Positions 7,944 to 18,373 of a DNA stretch of 64,000 nucleotides are shown one piece after another (position 1 is the stretch's first letter; every line of letters begins with the position of its first letter). The notes under the pieces are model-generated. The model was not told the DNA's origin. It ran no database searches and was given only the letters and a program-made list of their open reading frames with translations. The translations under genes were made by a program, and so were the position numbers. Origin of the DNA: Brumimicrobium sp. (GTDB lineage: Bacteria; Bacteroidota; Bacteroidia; Flavobacteriales_D; Crocinitomicaceae); contig JAMLGZ010000001.1 of assembly GCA_023957385.1 (NCBI GenBank), positions 854,923-918,922 of the forward strand, read 5' to 3'.

Positions 7944-8531
7944 CTATTTTTTCGCCAGCAAAGTTAGCCTTTTTACCTCTTTTTTTACACCCTCTGGAAG
8001 AATATTATAATTTTCTTTTAAACAATGGATCGAAGTTGATTTTAATATGATTTCTGCTTGTGATAGGTCTGCGATTATTGTCATGGGGTCAGGTTCTTGA
8101 CTTTGAGCGACTTTTATGTCATTTTCTAAACAAATTGGATGTGACCAATATGTAGCATAGTCTGTTTCAACTTTAAGCCATTGTTCAATAATGTTTGTTA
8201 ATTCATGTGGATTCTGAGTTTTAATGACTTGTCTCTTTTGTTGGGAACGTTCTGTTTGAAACACATGAAATGCTTCTAAAAAGTTTTCAGGATATTGAAT
8301 AGCTTGAGAAAAAATAGAAGTAATCTCTTCTTGTATTGCTGTTTGATCCGTTAAAGTCAAATAGGCTGTATATTCATTATTTAATTTCTTTAACTTAGAT
8401 TGCCATACCAATGGAATAGGGGCGTGAGTTAGAAAATAGTTTATTTGTTTAAAAAAAATAACCTCCCAGATTTCATCTAGGTCATCATCCTCATTGTGAG
8501 GTAATATAAGTTTTGCATATTCCTTAGTCAT
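7944..8531 (-). CDS. Hypothetical cytoplasmic protein
   Basis: A 195-residue acidic, mostly helical protein without signal peptide or membrane segment. I recognise no family. Visible features are an acidic N-terminal stretch (HNEDDDLDEIWEV) and a Trp/His-rich middle (YATYWSHPICLENDIKV). It is the first gene of the operon with DUF493 and the membrane-anchored protein. A TAnnTTTG element ends 5 bases before its ATG, which suggests a leaderless transcript. Confidence 0.7.
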   Translation of the reverse strand: MTKEYAKLILPHNEDDDLDEIWEVIFFKQINYFLTHAPIPLVWQSKLKKLNNEYTAYLTLTDQTAIQEEITSIFSQAIQYPENFLEAFHVFQTERSQQKRQVIKTQNPHELTNIIEQWLKVETDYATYWSHPICLENDIKVAQSQEPDPMTIIADLSQAEIILKSTSIHCLKENYNILPEGVKKEVKRLTLLAKK

Positions 8532-8536
8532 TTTAA

Positions 8537-8544
8537 CAAAATTA
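8537..8544 (-). promoter_or_regulatory. -7 promoter element for the hypothetical/DUF493 operon
   Basis: Minus-strand TAATTTTG (TAnnTTTG) with only 5 bases between its G and the start codon at 8531. The transcript would begin at or near the ATG. Confidence 0.5.
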
Positions 8545-8578
8545 AACCTTTAATCTTTCTATCTCCCTTATTTTTTTA

Positions 8579-8586
8579 TAAATTTG
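8579..8586 (+). promoter_or_regulatory. -7 promoter element for the copper-uptake operon
   Basis: TAAATTTG, with its G 5 bases before the ATG at 8592. It is back to back with the minus-strand element at 8537-8544. A leaderless start is implied. Confidence 0.5.
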
Positions 8587-8591
8587 CGTAT

Positions 8592-9023
8592 ATGTTCAAA
8601 AATGTACGTTTCCATATTGTTGCATTGTTGGTGCTTTTTGTGATTAGCACTTCTGGACTAACAGTGTATAAACATTTCTGCGCATTCAAAGGAGTTTCGT
8701 ACAATATCTCATTATTGTCTAGTGATGATAGTTGTAAAAAATCGAATTCGAAACAAGTAACACACACATGTTGCGTATCTACTCCTTCTCAAGATTTAAA
8801 ATTTGAAAAAAATTGTTGTAATGAAGAAGTGGATATTTTCCAAATCCATACGGATTTAAATACATTTCATCAGTTAGACTTTATAACTAATTTTGTAAAT
8901 ACTTACCCAATTGAAATTCACATTCCTGTTGAAAAAAGCATACAGTCTTTCTTGGCAGAAACAGTCCCTATCCCTATTCCTTTATATAAGCGCTTATCTT
9001 TAGTGCAATCCTATTTGATATGA
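8592..9023 (+). CDS. HYC_CC_PP-type Cys/His-rich protein, probable metal (copper) handling
   Basis: A 143-residue protein with an N-terminal signal or anchor helix (HIVALLVLFVISTSG), then a YKHFC motif (residues 26-30), THTCC (58-61) and NCC (74-76). It ends in a Pro/Ile-rich tail (VPIPIPL). This order of His-x-Cys, two Cys-Cys pairs and a Pro segment marks the HYC_CC_PP family of Bacteroidota, often next to TonB receptors and HMA proteins. The thiol pairs are consistent with Cu(I) binding in the periplasm. It precedes a TonB receptor by 72 bases. Metal specificity is inferred. Confidence 0.75.
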   Translation: MFKNVRFHIVALLVLFVISTSGLTVYKHFCAFKGVSYNISLLSSDDSCKKSNSKQVTHTCCVSTPSQDLKFEKNCCNEEVDIFQIHTDLNTFHQLDFITNFVNTYPIEIHIPVEKSIQSFLAETVPIPIPLYKRLSLVQSYLI

Positions 9024-9095
9024 TAAACTGTTTTTTTTTGTGAGTCTAAGATAGCAGACTTGCAAGCAGTTTTAATATTAATCAAATAGTGAAAA

Positions 9096-11342
9096 ATGAA
9101 ATATATACTAATTATTATAAGTTTATTATGGAGTTTTGGGTTGTTTTCCCAAAAAATCAAATTACAAGGAACTATCAATACCTATATTGATGGTAAGAGT
9201 ACCTCTCCTTTATTAGGTGCTGAGATATTCTTTAGGAATGCCAGAATTGGAGATGTGACAAATGAAAAAGGAGAATTTACCATTTCTGGAACTGTATCTT
9301 TCCCAGATACGCTTATTGTGAGAGCTGCCGACTATTATAATGACACTATTCCTATACATCATTGGGAGGATAAACAACTTCGAATTGTACTTTTCCCAGA
9401 ATTCGTAGCCGAAGAGGTGGTCATTCGTGCAAAGCGAGATAATTCTAATATTTTGCGCCTAGATCCTCGTCACGTGGAGCAATTAACGCAGGGAGAGTTG
9501 AAAAAGGCAGCTTGTTGCAATTTAGCAGAATCTTTCGAAACCAATGCCACTGTGGATGTAAGTATGTCTGATGGGGTGTCGGGTTCTAAACGTATCCAAA
9601 TGATGGGGTTGAGTGGACGTTATACACAGCTTCAGTTTGAAAATATTCCATTTATGCATAATGTCGATCAAGCATTTGGATTAGCAACTGTTCCGGGTAC
9701 GTGGATTAATTCCATTCAAATTACGAAAGGAACTGGAACGGTTGTAAACGGCTATGAATCTATGAATGGATTAATCAATCTCGAATATCATAAGCCGATG
9801 GATATGGACCCTCTTTTCGTGAATGGATATTTTAGTATTCAAGGTAGATCTGAGTTAAATTTACATGGTGGCTATAAATTAAAAAACGATAATTGGAGTA
9901 CGGGTTGGTTTATACATGGCTCTTCTTTATTTGTTGAAAATGATCGAAATAAGGATGGTTTTCGAGATATGCCTTTGGGGAATACTATTATAGGTATGAA
10001 TCGATGGAGTTATGTGTCTGACCATTTCGTTGGGCAAATCGGTGTAAAAGTGAACTATACTGATCAGCAAGGTGGGCAAATTGGATTTAAGCGATATGAA
10101 AAGAATCAAGGGTTGTATGGCGTTGGAATTCGGAATTTTAATGCAGAGCTTTTTGGAAAAACAGGATTTATCTTTGAAGACAAAGTGCATAGTTCACTTG
10201 GCATTATCTATTATGCAAAATATGATGAGTTGAGTACTTTGTATGGAAATAGAACGTTAGATGCCATTGAAAAACGTGGCTATATTAACATGGTATATGA
10301 ACGTATTTTAGGAAATACAAATCATAACCTTAAAACAGGCTTGAGCTTTGTATATGATGATTTGCGTCAGAAAATGGAAGATAAATTACCAACAGACACA
10401 ACGCTTCGAAGGTTGGATAGAACAGAGTTGGTTCCTGGTGCTTTTGCGGAATACACGTATTTAGGAAGGCTATCTACTTTAGTAATAGGAGTTAGAGGAG
10501 ATTATCACAATCTATTCGGGTTTCAATTTACACCAAGAGTTAATTATAAGTTAAACATTACCGAAAATATGGACTTTCGTGTGACAGCAGGTAGAGGTTT
10601 CCGCGTTTCAAACTATGCGATAGATAATTTATCTTTAATGGCTACCAATTTACCGTGGCTTGTTGAGACTAATTTACGACCTGAAATTTCTTGGAATTTT
10701 GGCGGTAGTTATGTGTGGAATTTTAAAATGTTTGATCATGCTGCAACCTGGTCTGCCGATTTCTATCATACTTTATTTGAAAATCAGTTAATAGCAGATA
10801 GAGACGAGTCGTTTAACTACATCCGTATGCGCAATTTAAATGGACAATCTTTTTCCAACGCATTCCAAACCGACTTTAAATTTGCACCATTTCACCAATT
10901 TACCATCAAATTGGCATATAAATGGTTAGAGGTTCGATCAACAATGGGAGGGAGTTTAAAATCAGAAATCATGGTTCCATCACATAGAGGATTTATTAAT
11001 TTTGAATACGAAACACGTAATAAAAAATGGAGTTACGATTTAACGTTTTCAATTTATAGCCAACAAAGATTAGCTGAGGTAAGGCGTCCTGATGGAAGTT
11101 TAACAACAGATAATATGAGTGGAGTTATTCCCATGTTAAATGCACAGGTGACATATCGATTTAAAAAGTTTGAAATATATTTAGGAGGTGAAAATCTCTT
11201 AGATCATAGATTAAAAAATCCATTAATAGATGCAGAGAATCCATTTAGTTCAACTTTTGATGCAACACGCGTTTATACATCTATTTTTGGGGTGAATGTT
11301 TATGGAGGTTTTAGGTTTAATTTAGAAAAGAAAAAGCAATGA
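9096..11342 (+). CDS. TonB-dependent receptor, probable copper uptake
   Basis: A 748-residue outer membrane receptor: signal peptide (1-18), carboxypeptidase-like beta-sandwich (about 20-105), plug (110-230) and a 22-strand barrel to the C-terminus. The plug carries KKAACCNLAESFETN, with adjacent Cys140-Cys141. As I recall, this motif recurs in Bacteroidota receptors linked to HMA proteins, and it could bind a soft metal. Its stop overlaps the start of the HMA-domain gene (ATGA), so the two are translationally coupled. It imports a ligand with TonB energy; copper or a copper chelate is the best guess from the neighbours. Confidence 0.88.
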   Translation: MKYILIIISLLWSFGLFSQKIKLQGTINTYIDGKSTSPLLGAEIFFRNARIGDVTNEKGEFTISGTVSFPDTLIVRAADYYNDTIPIHHWEDKQLRIVLFPEFVAEEVVIRAKRDNSNILRLDPRHVEQLTQGELKKAACCNLAESFETNATVDVSMSDGVSGSKRIQMMGLSGRYTQLQFENIPFMHNVDQAFGLATVPGTWINSIQITKGTGTVVNGYESMNGLINLEYHKPMDMDPLFVNGYFSIQGRSELNLHGGYKLKNDNWSTGWFIHGSSLFVENDRNKDGFRDMPLGNTIIGMNRWSYVSDHFVGQIGVKVNYTDQQGGQIGFKRYEKNQGLYGVGIRNFNAELFGKTGFIFEDKVHSSLGIIYYAKYDELSTLYGNRTLDAIEKRGYINMVYERILGNTNHNLKTGLSFVYDDLRQKMEDKLPTDTTLRRLDRTELVPGAFAEYTYLGRLSTLVIGVRGDYHNLFGFQFTPRVNYKLNITENMDFRVTAGRGFRVSNYAIDNLSLMATNLPWLVETNLRPEISWNFGGSYVWNFKMFDHAATWSADFYHTLFENQLIADRDESFNYIRMRNLNGQSFSNAFQTDFKFAPFHQFTIKLAYKWLEVRSTMGGSLKSEIMVPSHRGFINFEYETRNKKWSYDLTFSIYSQQRLAEVRRPDGSLTTDNMSGVIPMLNAQVTYRFKKFEIYLGGENLLDHRLKNPLIDAENPFSSTFDATRVYTSIFGVNVYGGFRFNLEKKKQ

Positions 11343-11686
11343 AAAATGTAAAAAAATTAATAGTATTAACTATTCTTATGGCTGTGTTTACTGGGTATTC
11401 ATTTAGTCAGGATTCGAAAAATGTGGTACAAATTCAAACCAATGCACAATGCACTGATTGCAAACAACGCCTTGAAAAAGAATTGAACTACACCAAGGGG
11501 ATTTCTTATGCAGAGCTAAATATGGCAACAAAACAATTGGAAATTAAATACAATCCAAAGAAAATATCAGTTGATGATATACGAAAAACGATATCTGAAA
11601 TTGGATATGATGCAGATAGTATTAAAGCGAATCCAGTCAAACAAGCAGCACTTCCTAGTTGTTGTCAACCAGGGGGAGGACATTAG
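11339..11686 (+). CDS. Periplasmic heavy-metal-associated (HMA) domain protein
   Basis: A 115-residue exported protein with a signal peptide (residues 1-23) and a ferredoxin-like HMA domain. The metal motif is AQCTDC (Cys38 and Cys41), a variant of the GMTCxxC loop. The later part (NPKKISVDDIRKTISEIGYD) is the standard second half of the fold. A C-terminal tail SCCQPGGGH adds Cys108, Cys109 and a terminal His, a possible second site. It is coupled by ATGA overlap to the TonB receptor, so it probably accepts metal after import. Cu(I) is likely; Hg or Zn is not excluded. Confidence 0.85.
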   Translation: MKNVKKLIVLTILMAVFTGYSFSQDSKNVVQIQTNAQCTDCKQRLEKELNYTKGISYAELNMATKQLEIKYNPKKISVDDIRKTISEIGYDADSIKANPVKQAALPSCCQPGGGH

Positions 11687-11784
11687 GAGTTATGTGCTTG
11701 ATTCTTCAATAATTAAGGAGGTAATCAGGAAAATATCACGCTTAATTTTTATTTGAATTATAGGGTGATAAGTATGGTCTTAGT

Positions 11785-11823
11785 AAAAGGGGGAGTAGTG
11801 ACTTTGTAGATACTCCCCTTTTT
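11785..11823 (+). terminator. Rho-independent terminator of the copper operon
   Basis: An 8-bp GC-rich stem (GGGGAGTA with TACTCCCC) flanked by four A-T pairs with one bulged G, a 13-base loop and a T-run. Confidence 0.85.
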
Positions 11824-11919
11824 AATGTTTTTTAAACATGAATGAAATAAGCAGAATTGATTTATAAATCATGATTATAGTAGTCTATTAATCAGTGAAT
11901 TAACAATTGTTGAAAATAA

Positions 11920-13497
<1,578 letters not shown>

Positions 13498-13508
13498 AAA
13501 TCTAAAAC

Positions 13509-13799
13509 ATGAAATTAGAAGTAATAACACCTGAGAAAAAATTGTTTAATGGAGAAGTGGACGCAGTTCAATTTCCCGGAGTGGATGGTTCTTTTCAGGT
13601 TTTAAATGGCCACGCTCCTATTATTTCTGCATTAAAGGAAGGTAAAATCAAAGCTCAATTGGCAAATGATGATATCGATTTTGATGATATTACTGGAGTT
13701 TTCGAAAGAGATACATCTAATGATAAAGTAATCCACATGCAGATTAAAGGTGGTGTAGTAGAAATGCAAAATGATAAAATCATTGTTCTTGCAGAATAA
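13509..13799 (+). CDS. atpC: AtpC, F1 ATP synthase subunit epsilon (short form)
   Basis: A 96-residue epsilon subunit, part of the F1 central stalk. The N-terminal beta-sandwich is clear (MKLEVITPEKKLFNGEVDAVQFPGVDGSFQVLNGHAPI, residues 1-38). The usual C-terminal helical hairpin that inhibits ATP hydrolysis is missing. Instead the chain ends in GGVVEMQNDKIIVLAE, after a small acidic insertion (NDDIDFDDITGVFERD). It lies 11 bases after atpD and before a terminator. Such short forms are known from other Bacteroidota, so this is not a truncation by mutation. Confidence 0.93.
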   Translation: MKLEVITPEKKLFNGEVDAVQFPGVDGSFQVLNGHAPIISALKEGKIKAQLANDDIDFDDITGVFERDTSNDKVIHMQIKGGVVEMQNDKIIVLAE

Positions 13800-13817
13800 T
13801 ATATGAAATAATTTATG

Positions 13818-13850
13818 AAAAAGGGAGTTGTAATTTACAATTCCCTTTTT
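13818..13850 (+). terminator. Rho-independent terminator of atpD-atpC
   Basis: Stem AAAAAGGGA with TCCCTTTTT, one G-T wobble, then TTGTAA with TTACAA, ending in five T. Confidence 0.88.
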
Positions 13851-13928
13851 CTGTTAAACAACGTTAAGGAAATTAAAATTTAATTAGAGTTAGTATTTTC
13901 TTTTTAAATTCGTTCCCAATAAGTAAAA

Positions 13929-14672
13929 ATGAGTCTTTTAAATCAAATAAATCTTGAAAAATGCCCAAAGCATATTGCTATCATTATGGATGGTAATGGG
14001 AGATGGGCTAAAATGCAAGGTCAATCAAGATTATTTGGACATTTACACGGTGTTGAATCTGTGCGAGAAGTGTTAAAAGCATGTGTAGAATTAGGCGTAA
14101 GGTATTTAACATTATATGCTTTTTCTACAGAAAATTGGAATAGACCAAAAGAGGAAGTTGATGGGCTTATGAATTTGATGGTTGAAACTTTAGCAAAAGA
14201 AATTCAAGAGCTTGGAGAAAACAACGTACGCGTTCGTAGTATGGGTGAGCAATTAGGACTGCCTCAAGCTTGCCAAAATGAATTAGACAAAGCTTCTCAA
14301 TCTACTCAATCCAATTCGAAAATAGATTTAATTCTTGCTTTGAATTATAGTTCCAGATGGGAAATTGTTGAAGCAACTAAAAAAATAGCCCAAAAAGTTA
14401 AAGCAGGTGAATTAACCATAGATGATATTACCACTGACACTTTTTCACAATCTTTAAATTTAAACGATGTCCCAGATCCAGAATTATTAATCAGAACTTC
14501 AGGTGAATTCAGAATTAGTAACTTTATGCTGTGGCAAATTGCTTATTCTGAATTATATTTCTCTGAGAAGTTGTGGCCCGACTTTAAAAAAGAAGATTTA
14601 TACCAAGCAGTAGTGAATTATCAAAATAGAGAACGTAGATTTGGGAAAATTTCCGAACAACTAAATAGTTAA
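13929..14672 (+). CDS. uppS: UppS, isoprenyl (undecaprenyl) diphosphate synthase
   Basis: This cis-prenyltransferase extends farnesyl-PP to undecaprenyl-PP, the lipid carrier for peptidoglycan and surface sugars. IIMDGNGRWAK (about residues 17-27) contains the catalytic aspartate. Also present are RYLTLYAFSTENWNRP and the C-terminal PELLIRTSGEFRISNFMLWQ and YSELYFSEKLWPDF boxes that bind the diphosphate. The length of 247 residues is normal. bamA starts one base after its stop, and skp-type genes follow, a conserved Bacteroidota envelope cluster. Confidence 0.96.
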   Translation: MSLLNQINLEKCPKHIAIIMDGNGRWAKMQGQSRLFGHLHGVESVREVLKACVELGVRYLTLYAFSTENWNRPKEEVDGLMNLMVETLAKEIQELGENNVRVRSMGEQLGLPQACQNELDKASQSTQSNSKIDLILALNYSSRWEIVEATKKIAQKVKAGELTIDDITTDTFSQSLNLNDVPDPELLIRTSGEFRISNFMLWQIAYSELYFSEKLWPDFKKEDLYQAVVNYQNRERRFGKISEQLNS

Positions 14673-14673
14673 T

Positions 14674-17184
14674 ATGAAATTCTGGAGTATCATCATAGTA
14701 GTATTCACGTTTGTTTCCTTTACTTGGGGACAAAAGATTGATTATACTTCACCTAAGGAATATGAACTTGGGCCTATCACTATTAACGGTGCAGATAACT
14801 TTGATCACCAAGCAATTAAATTAATCGCTGGTTTAAAACAAGGAAATAAAATTACTATTCCGGGAGAAGATGTTACAAAAGCTATCAAGAAATTATGGGA
14901 TGAGGGATTGTTTTCGGATGTTCAAATTCGATTAACCCAAGTAGTCGGAAATATAGCCTATTTAGAAATAGACTTAACTCCACGTCCAAAGCTGTCTCGT
15001 TTCAAATTCACTAATGTAAAGAAAAAGGATGCAGATAAGATTCGTGAAAAAATAAATCTTTTTGCAGGAAAAAATATCACAGAAGATCTGGTGTATGTGA
15101 CACAAACCATCATTGAAGATTTTTATAAAGAAAAAGGATTTAACAATGTTCAAGTAGATATTAGACGTATTACAGATACTCTAATGAATAATGCTGAGGT
15201 TTTTGATATTGTTGTCGAAAAAGGATACCATGTGAAAATTAAAAAAATCAATTTCTATGGAGCCGAATCTGTAAAGCATGGGAAACTACGTCGTAAGATG
15301 AAAGATACCAAGCAACGAGCAATTTGGAGGGTATTTAAAGCCTCAAAATACAATGAGGTAGCTTACGAACGCGATAAGAAAACGATGTTAGATCAGTTTA
15401 AAAAGATTGGTTTGCGTGATGCGCGTATCCTGCGTGACTCTGTGTATGATATTAATGCAAAAAACATTATGATTGACCTGTTCATAGATGAAGGAGAAAT
15501 ATATTATTTTGGAAAAATTAATTGGGTAGGTAATGCTAAATATTCTTCTGGATTCTTGGATACAATCTTAGGAATTAAATATGGTGATATTTATAATAAA
15601 GAACTGTTAGAAACTCGTTTGTATCAGAGTCAGGATGGTAGAGATATTACCTCCTTATACATGGATAGAGGTCACCTGTTCTTCCAAGTGATTCCTGTAG
15701 AAACAAAAGTAGAGAATCATCATATTGACTATGAAATCAGAATCATAGAAGGAAAAGAAGCAAGAATTCGTGATATCCTTATTAAAGGAAATCAAAAAAC
15801 CAATGATTATGTAATTCGCCGTGAAATACGTACACGCCCAGGTGACTTATTTAATCGAAATGATATTATACGTACGCAACGAGAATTAGCTCAATTGGGA
15901 TATTTTGACGAACAAGGTTTTCAAATAAACCCAATCCCAAACCCTGCGGATGGAACTGTTGATATTGAATACGTAGTAAAAGAAAAATCTTCTGACCAAA
16001 TTGAATTGTCTGGTGGATATGGATTAGGTCGTTTAATTGGAACCTTAGGGTTAACCTTTAATAATTTCTCTATCCAAAATATGTTTAACAAATCAGCTTG
16101 GCAGCCTCTTCCAACTGGTGATGGTCAAACATTATCTATCCGTGCTCAAACTAATGGTAGATATTATCAATCATATAATTTATCTTTTACTGAGCCATGG
16201 TTAGGAGGTAGAAAGCCAAATGCATTAACGGTTTGGTTGACTTATTCTCAATTTGGAAATAATTTTAGTAGAAAAAATCCAAATTACAATGGAATTTCTA
16301 TTTCGGGTACTGGTGTTGGTCTGCAGCGAAGAAAGAAAATTCCGGATGATTATTTTAGCGCATATTATGAGATAGGGTATAACTACTATGACGTTATTAA
16401 ATACGATAATATTTTTGTATTTAATAACGGATATTCTAATGATATTTCTTTTAAATATATATTAGCTAGAAATTCAGTGGATGCTCCAATTTTCCCAAGA
16501 ACTGGGTCAAATATAAAGTTTACAGCTAAAGCTACATTGCCTTATTCACTCTTTGATGGAGTAGATGATTATTCTAAACTGACTAGCCAAGAGAGATATA
16601 AATTTGTAGAATACTATAAATTTAAATTAACTGGAGAATGGTATTTCCCTTTAACACCAGATAAGAAATTGATTTTGATGCCTAAATTTGGATTTGGATT
16701 TATGGGTAGTTATTCCAAAGCAAAAGGATTATCTCCATTTGAACGTTTCTATTTAGGTGGTAACGCACTTTCTGGATACGCACAATTAGATGGTAGAGAG
16801 TTAATTTCTTTAAGAGGTTACGATGATCAAGTAGTTTCATCTACTTATGGAGATCCTATTATTACTCGATATACACTAGAGTTACGCTACCCTATATCCT
16901 TAAATCCTTCTGCTACTTTCTTTGCACTAGCTTTTGTTGAAGCAGGTAATACTTATCCAGGGTTTAAAGATTTTAATCCTTTCAATGTAAAACGAAGTGC
17001 AGGAGTAGGTGTGAGAATTTTCTTACCTATGTTTGGTTTACTTGGATTTGATTATGGATGGGGATTTGATCCGCTAGATCAGCATAGTAGAGGTGCAGGT
17101 GCAGGTGCTGATTTAAAAAGAAGAATGGGTAAACCAACAGGAGCTTTCCAATTTATTATTGGAGCAAATTTGGGTGATTTATAA
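14674..17184 (+). CDS. bamA: BamA, outer membrane protein assembly factor
   Basis: An 836-residue Omp85-family protein that inserts beta-barrels into the outer membrane. The signal peptide ends at FTWGQ (about residue 20). POTRA domains fill about residues 25-430; each shows the GN/GA-x-x-x loop and LKQG or RPGDLF repeats, for example RREIRTRPGDLFNRNDI. The surface-antigen barrel follows, with ELSGGYGLGRLIGTLGLTF, TEPWLGGRKPNA and the conserved loop 6 region (SLRGYDD). It is coupled to uppS and followed by two periplasmic chaperone genes that probably feed it. Confidence 0.95.
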   Translation: MKFWSIIIVVFTFVSFTWGQKIDYTSPKEYELGPITINGADNFDHQAIKLIAGLKQGNKITIPGEDVTKAIKKLWDEGLFSDVQIRLTQVVGNIAYLEIDLTPRPKLSRFKFTNVKKKDADKIREKINLFAGKNITEDLVYVTQTIIEDFYKEKGFNNVQVDIRRITDTLMNNAEVFDIVVEKGYHVKIKKINFYGAESVKHGKLRRKMKDTKQRAIWRVFKASKYNEVAYERDKKTMLDQFKKIGLRDARILRDSVYDINAKNIMIDLFIDEGEIYYFGKINWVGNAKYSSGFLDTILGIKYGDIYNKELLETRLYQSQDGRDITSLYMDRGHLFFQVIPVETKVENHHIDYEIRIIEGKEARIRDILIKGNQKTNDYVIRREIRTRPGDLFNRNDIIRTQRELAQLGYFDEQGFQINPIPNPADGTVDIEYVVKEKSSDQIELSGGYGLGRLIGTLGLTFNNFSIQNMFNKSAWQPLPTGDGQTLSIRAQTNGRYYQSYNLSFTEPWLGGRKPNALTVWLTYSQFGNNFSRKNPNYNGISISGTGVGLQRRKKIPDDYFSAYYEIGYNYYDVIKYDNIFVFNNGYSNDISFKYILARNSVDAPIFPRTGSNIKFTAKATLPYSLFDGVDDYSKLTSQERYKFVEYYKFKLTGEWYFPLTPDKKLILMPKFGFGFMGSYSKAKGLSPFERFYLGGNALSGYAQLDGRELISLRGYDDQVVSSTYGDPIITRYTLELRYPISLNPSATFFALAFVEAGNTYPGFKDFNPFNVKRSAGVGVRIFLPMFGLLGFDYGWGFDPLDQHSRGAGAGADLKRRMGKPTGAFQFIIGANLGDL

Positions 17185-17240
17185 TAAGAAAAGAAAATTA
17201 GAGTTATTATTGATTATTTTTGAAATCTAAAATTAGTAAT

Positions 17241-17762
17241 ATGAAAAAGATTATCGTAGTTTTCCTTGTTTGCCTTTTTGGTACAGCATTTGTTTCTATG
17301 GGACAGAAATATGCGTATATCGATTCTGAGTTTATTTTGGAAAGTATGCCTGAATATACTGAAGCAAAAGAAGAATTGAACAAATTAGCAGTTAGATGGC
17401 AAGCAGAAATTCAAGAAAGATATAAGCAAATTGAAGATAAGAAAACAGAATTTGTAAGAGTAGAAGCTATCCTGCCAGACGAGGAAAGAGATAGAAGAAA
17501 ACTAGAAATTGAAAAGTTAGAATCTGATGCAAGGGAAATGCAACAAGTAAGATTCGGTGTGAGTGGAGATTTATTTGCAAAAAGAAAAGAATTAATCGAA
17601 CCTATCCAAGATAAAGTATTCGAAGCAATTGGAGAAGTAGCAAGTAGTCGAAACTTTAGCTTTGTTTTTGATAAAGCAAACCAATCTAATCTTATATTTG
17701 CCGACCCTAAGATGGATATAAGTAAGCAAGTTTTACAAAAATTAGGAATAAAAGGAAAATAA
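17241..17762 (+). CDS. OmpH/Skp-family periplasmic chaperone (first copy)
   Basis: A 173-residue protein from the ATG at 17241. A TTG frame adds seven residues upstream, but MKKIIVVFLVCLFGTAF is the natural signal peptide start. The mature protein begins with KYAYIDSEFILESMPEY, the typical OmpH strand. A long charged coiled coil (about residues 40-120) follows, then the returning strand NFSFVFDKANQSNLIF. Skp trimers hold unfolded outer membrane proteins for BamA, which is encoded 56 bases upstream. A paralogue follows immediately. Confidence 0.9.
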   Translation: MKKIIVVFLVCLFGTAFVSMGQKYAYIDSEFILESMPEYTEAKEELNKLAVRWQAEIQERYKQIEDKKTEFVRVEAILPDEERDRRKLEIEKLESDAREMQQVRFGVSGDLFAKRKELIEPIQDKVFEAIGEVASSRNFSFVFDKANQSNLIFADPKMDISKQVLQKLGIKGK

Positions 17763-17787
17763 ATAATAATAAATTGAAATAAAAATC

Positions 17788-18312
17788 ATGAGAAATTTAA
17801 TGTTAATAGCACTAGTAGTTTTAGGATCTTTAGGAACTACATTTGGTCAAACTACAATCGCACACGTTGATTCACAAAAGGTCTTAGATACAATGCCTTC
17901 ACGTAAACAGGCTATGCAAGAGTTAGATAATTTTGAAGATAAGGCAGTAAAAGAATTACAAGAAACTCAACAAAAGCTGCAAGATGATTATAATAAATTG
18001 CAACAAGAAAAGAATACAATGAGTCCTACAGCTGCTCGTTTTGAAGAAGAAAGATTGATGAGAAAATCTCAAGAATTTCAAATGAGACAAGAGGAATTGG
18101 ATAGACAAATGAAGGTGTTAGGACAAGAGTTAAATGCTCCTATTCTAGAAAGAATTCAATCTGCTGTTGAGAAAGTTAGCAAAAGTTTAAAGATTGACTA
18201 TGTATTAGATACATCTTCTCTTTTATATAGCGCTGGAAAAGATATTACTGATTTAGTTATAAAAGAGGTATTAAAGATGGAGCAGGAAGCTACTGTTAAA
18301 ACAGAAAAATAA
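17788..18312 (+). CDS. OmpH/Skp-family periplasmic chaperone (second copy)
   Basis: A 174-residue paralogue of the preceding gene, 25 bases downstream. The signal peptide is MRNLMLIALVVLGSLGTTFGQ. The core TTIAHVDSQKVLDTMPSRK is followed by a Gln/Glu-rich coiled coil (about 45-120) and the final strand KIDYVLDTSSLLYSAGKDIT. The two copies differ greatly in sequence, so this is an old duplication that may separate client sets. The operon ends in a strong terminator. Confidence 0.9.
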   Translation: MRNLMLIALVVLGSLGTTFGQTTIAHVDSQKVLDTMPSRKQAMQELDNFEDKAVKELQETQQKLQDDYNKLQQEKNTMSPTAARFEEERLMRKSQEFQMRQEELDRQMKVLGQELNAPILERIQSAVEKVSKSLKIDYVLDTSSLLYSAGKDITDLVIKEVLKMEQEATVKTEK

Positions 18313-18332
18313 AATTGATAAATATATTTGAG

Positions 18333-18362
18333 GCCCTGATAAATTTTATCAGGGCTTTTTTG
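18333..18362 (+). terminator. Rho-independent terminator of the bamA-skp operon
   Basis: Perfect 11-bp stem GCCCTGATAAA with TTTATCAGGGC, then a T-run. It lies 11 bases before murI. Confidence 0.92.
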
Positions 18363-18373
18363 TATTTTTAGGC

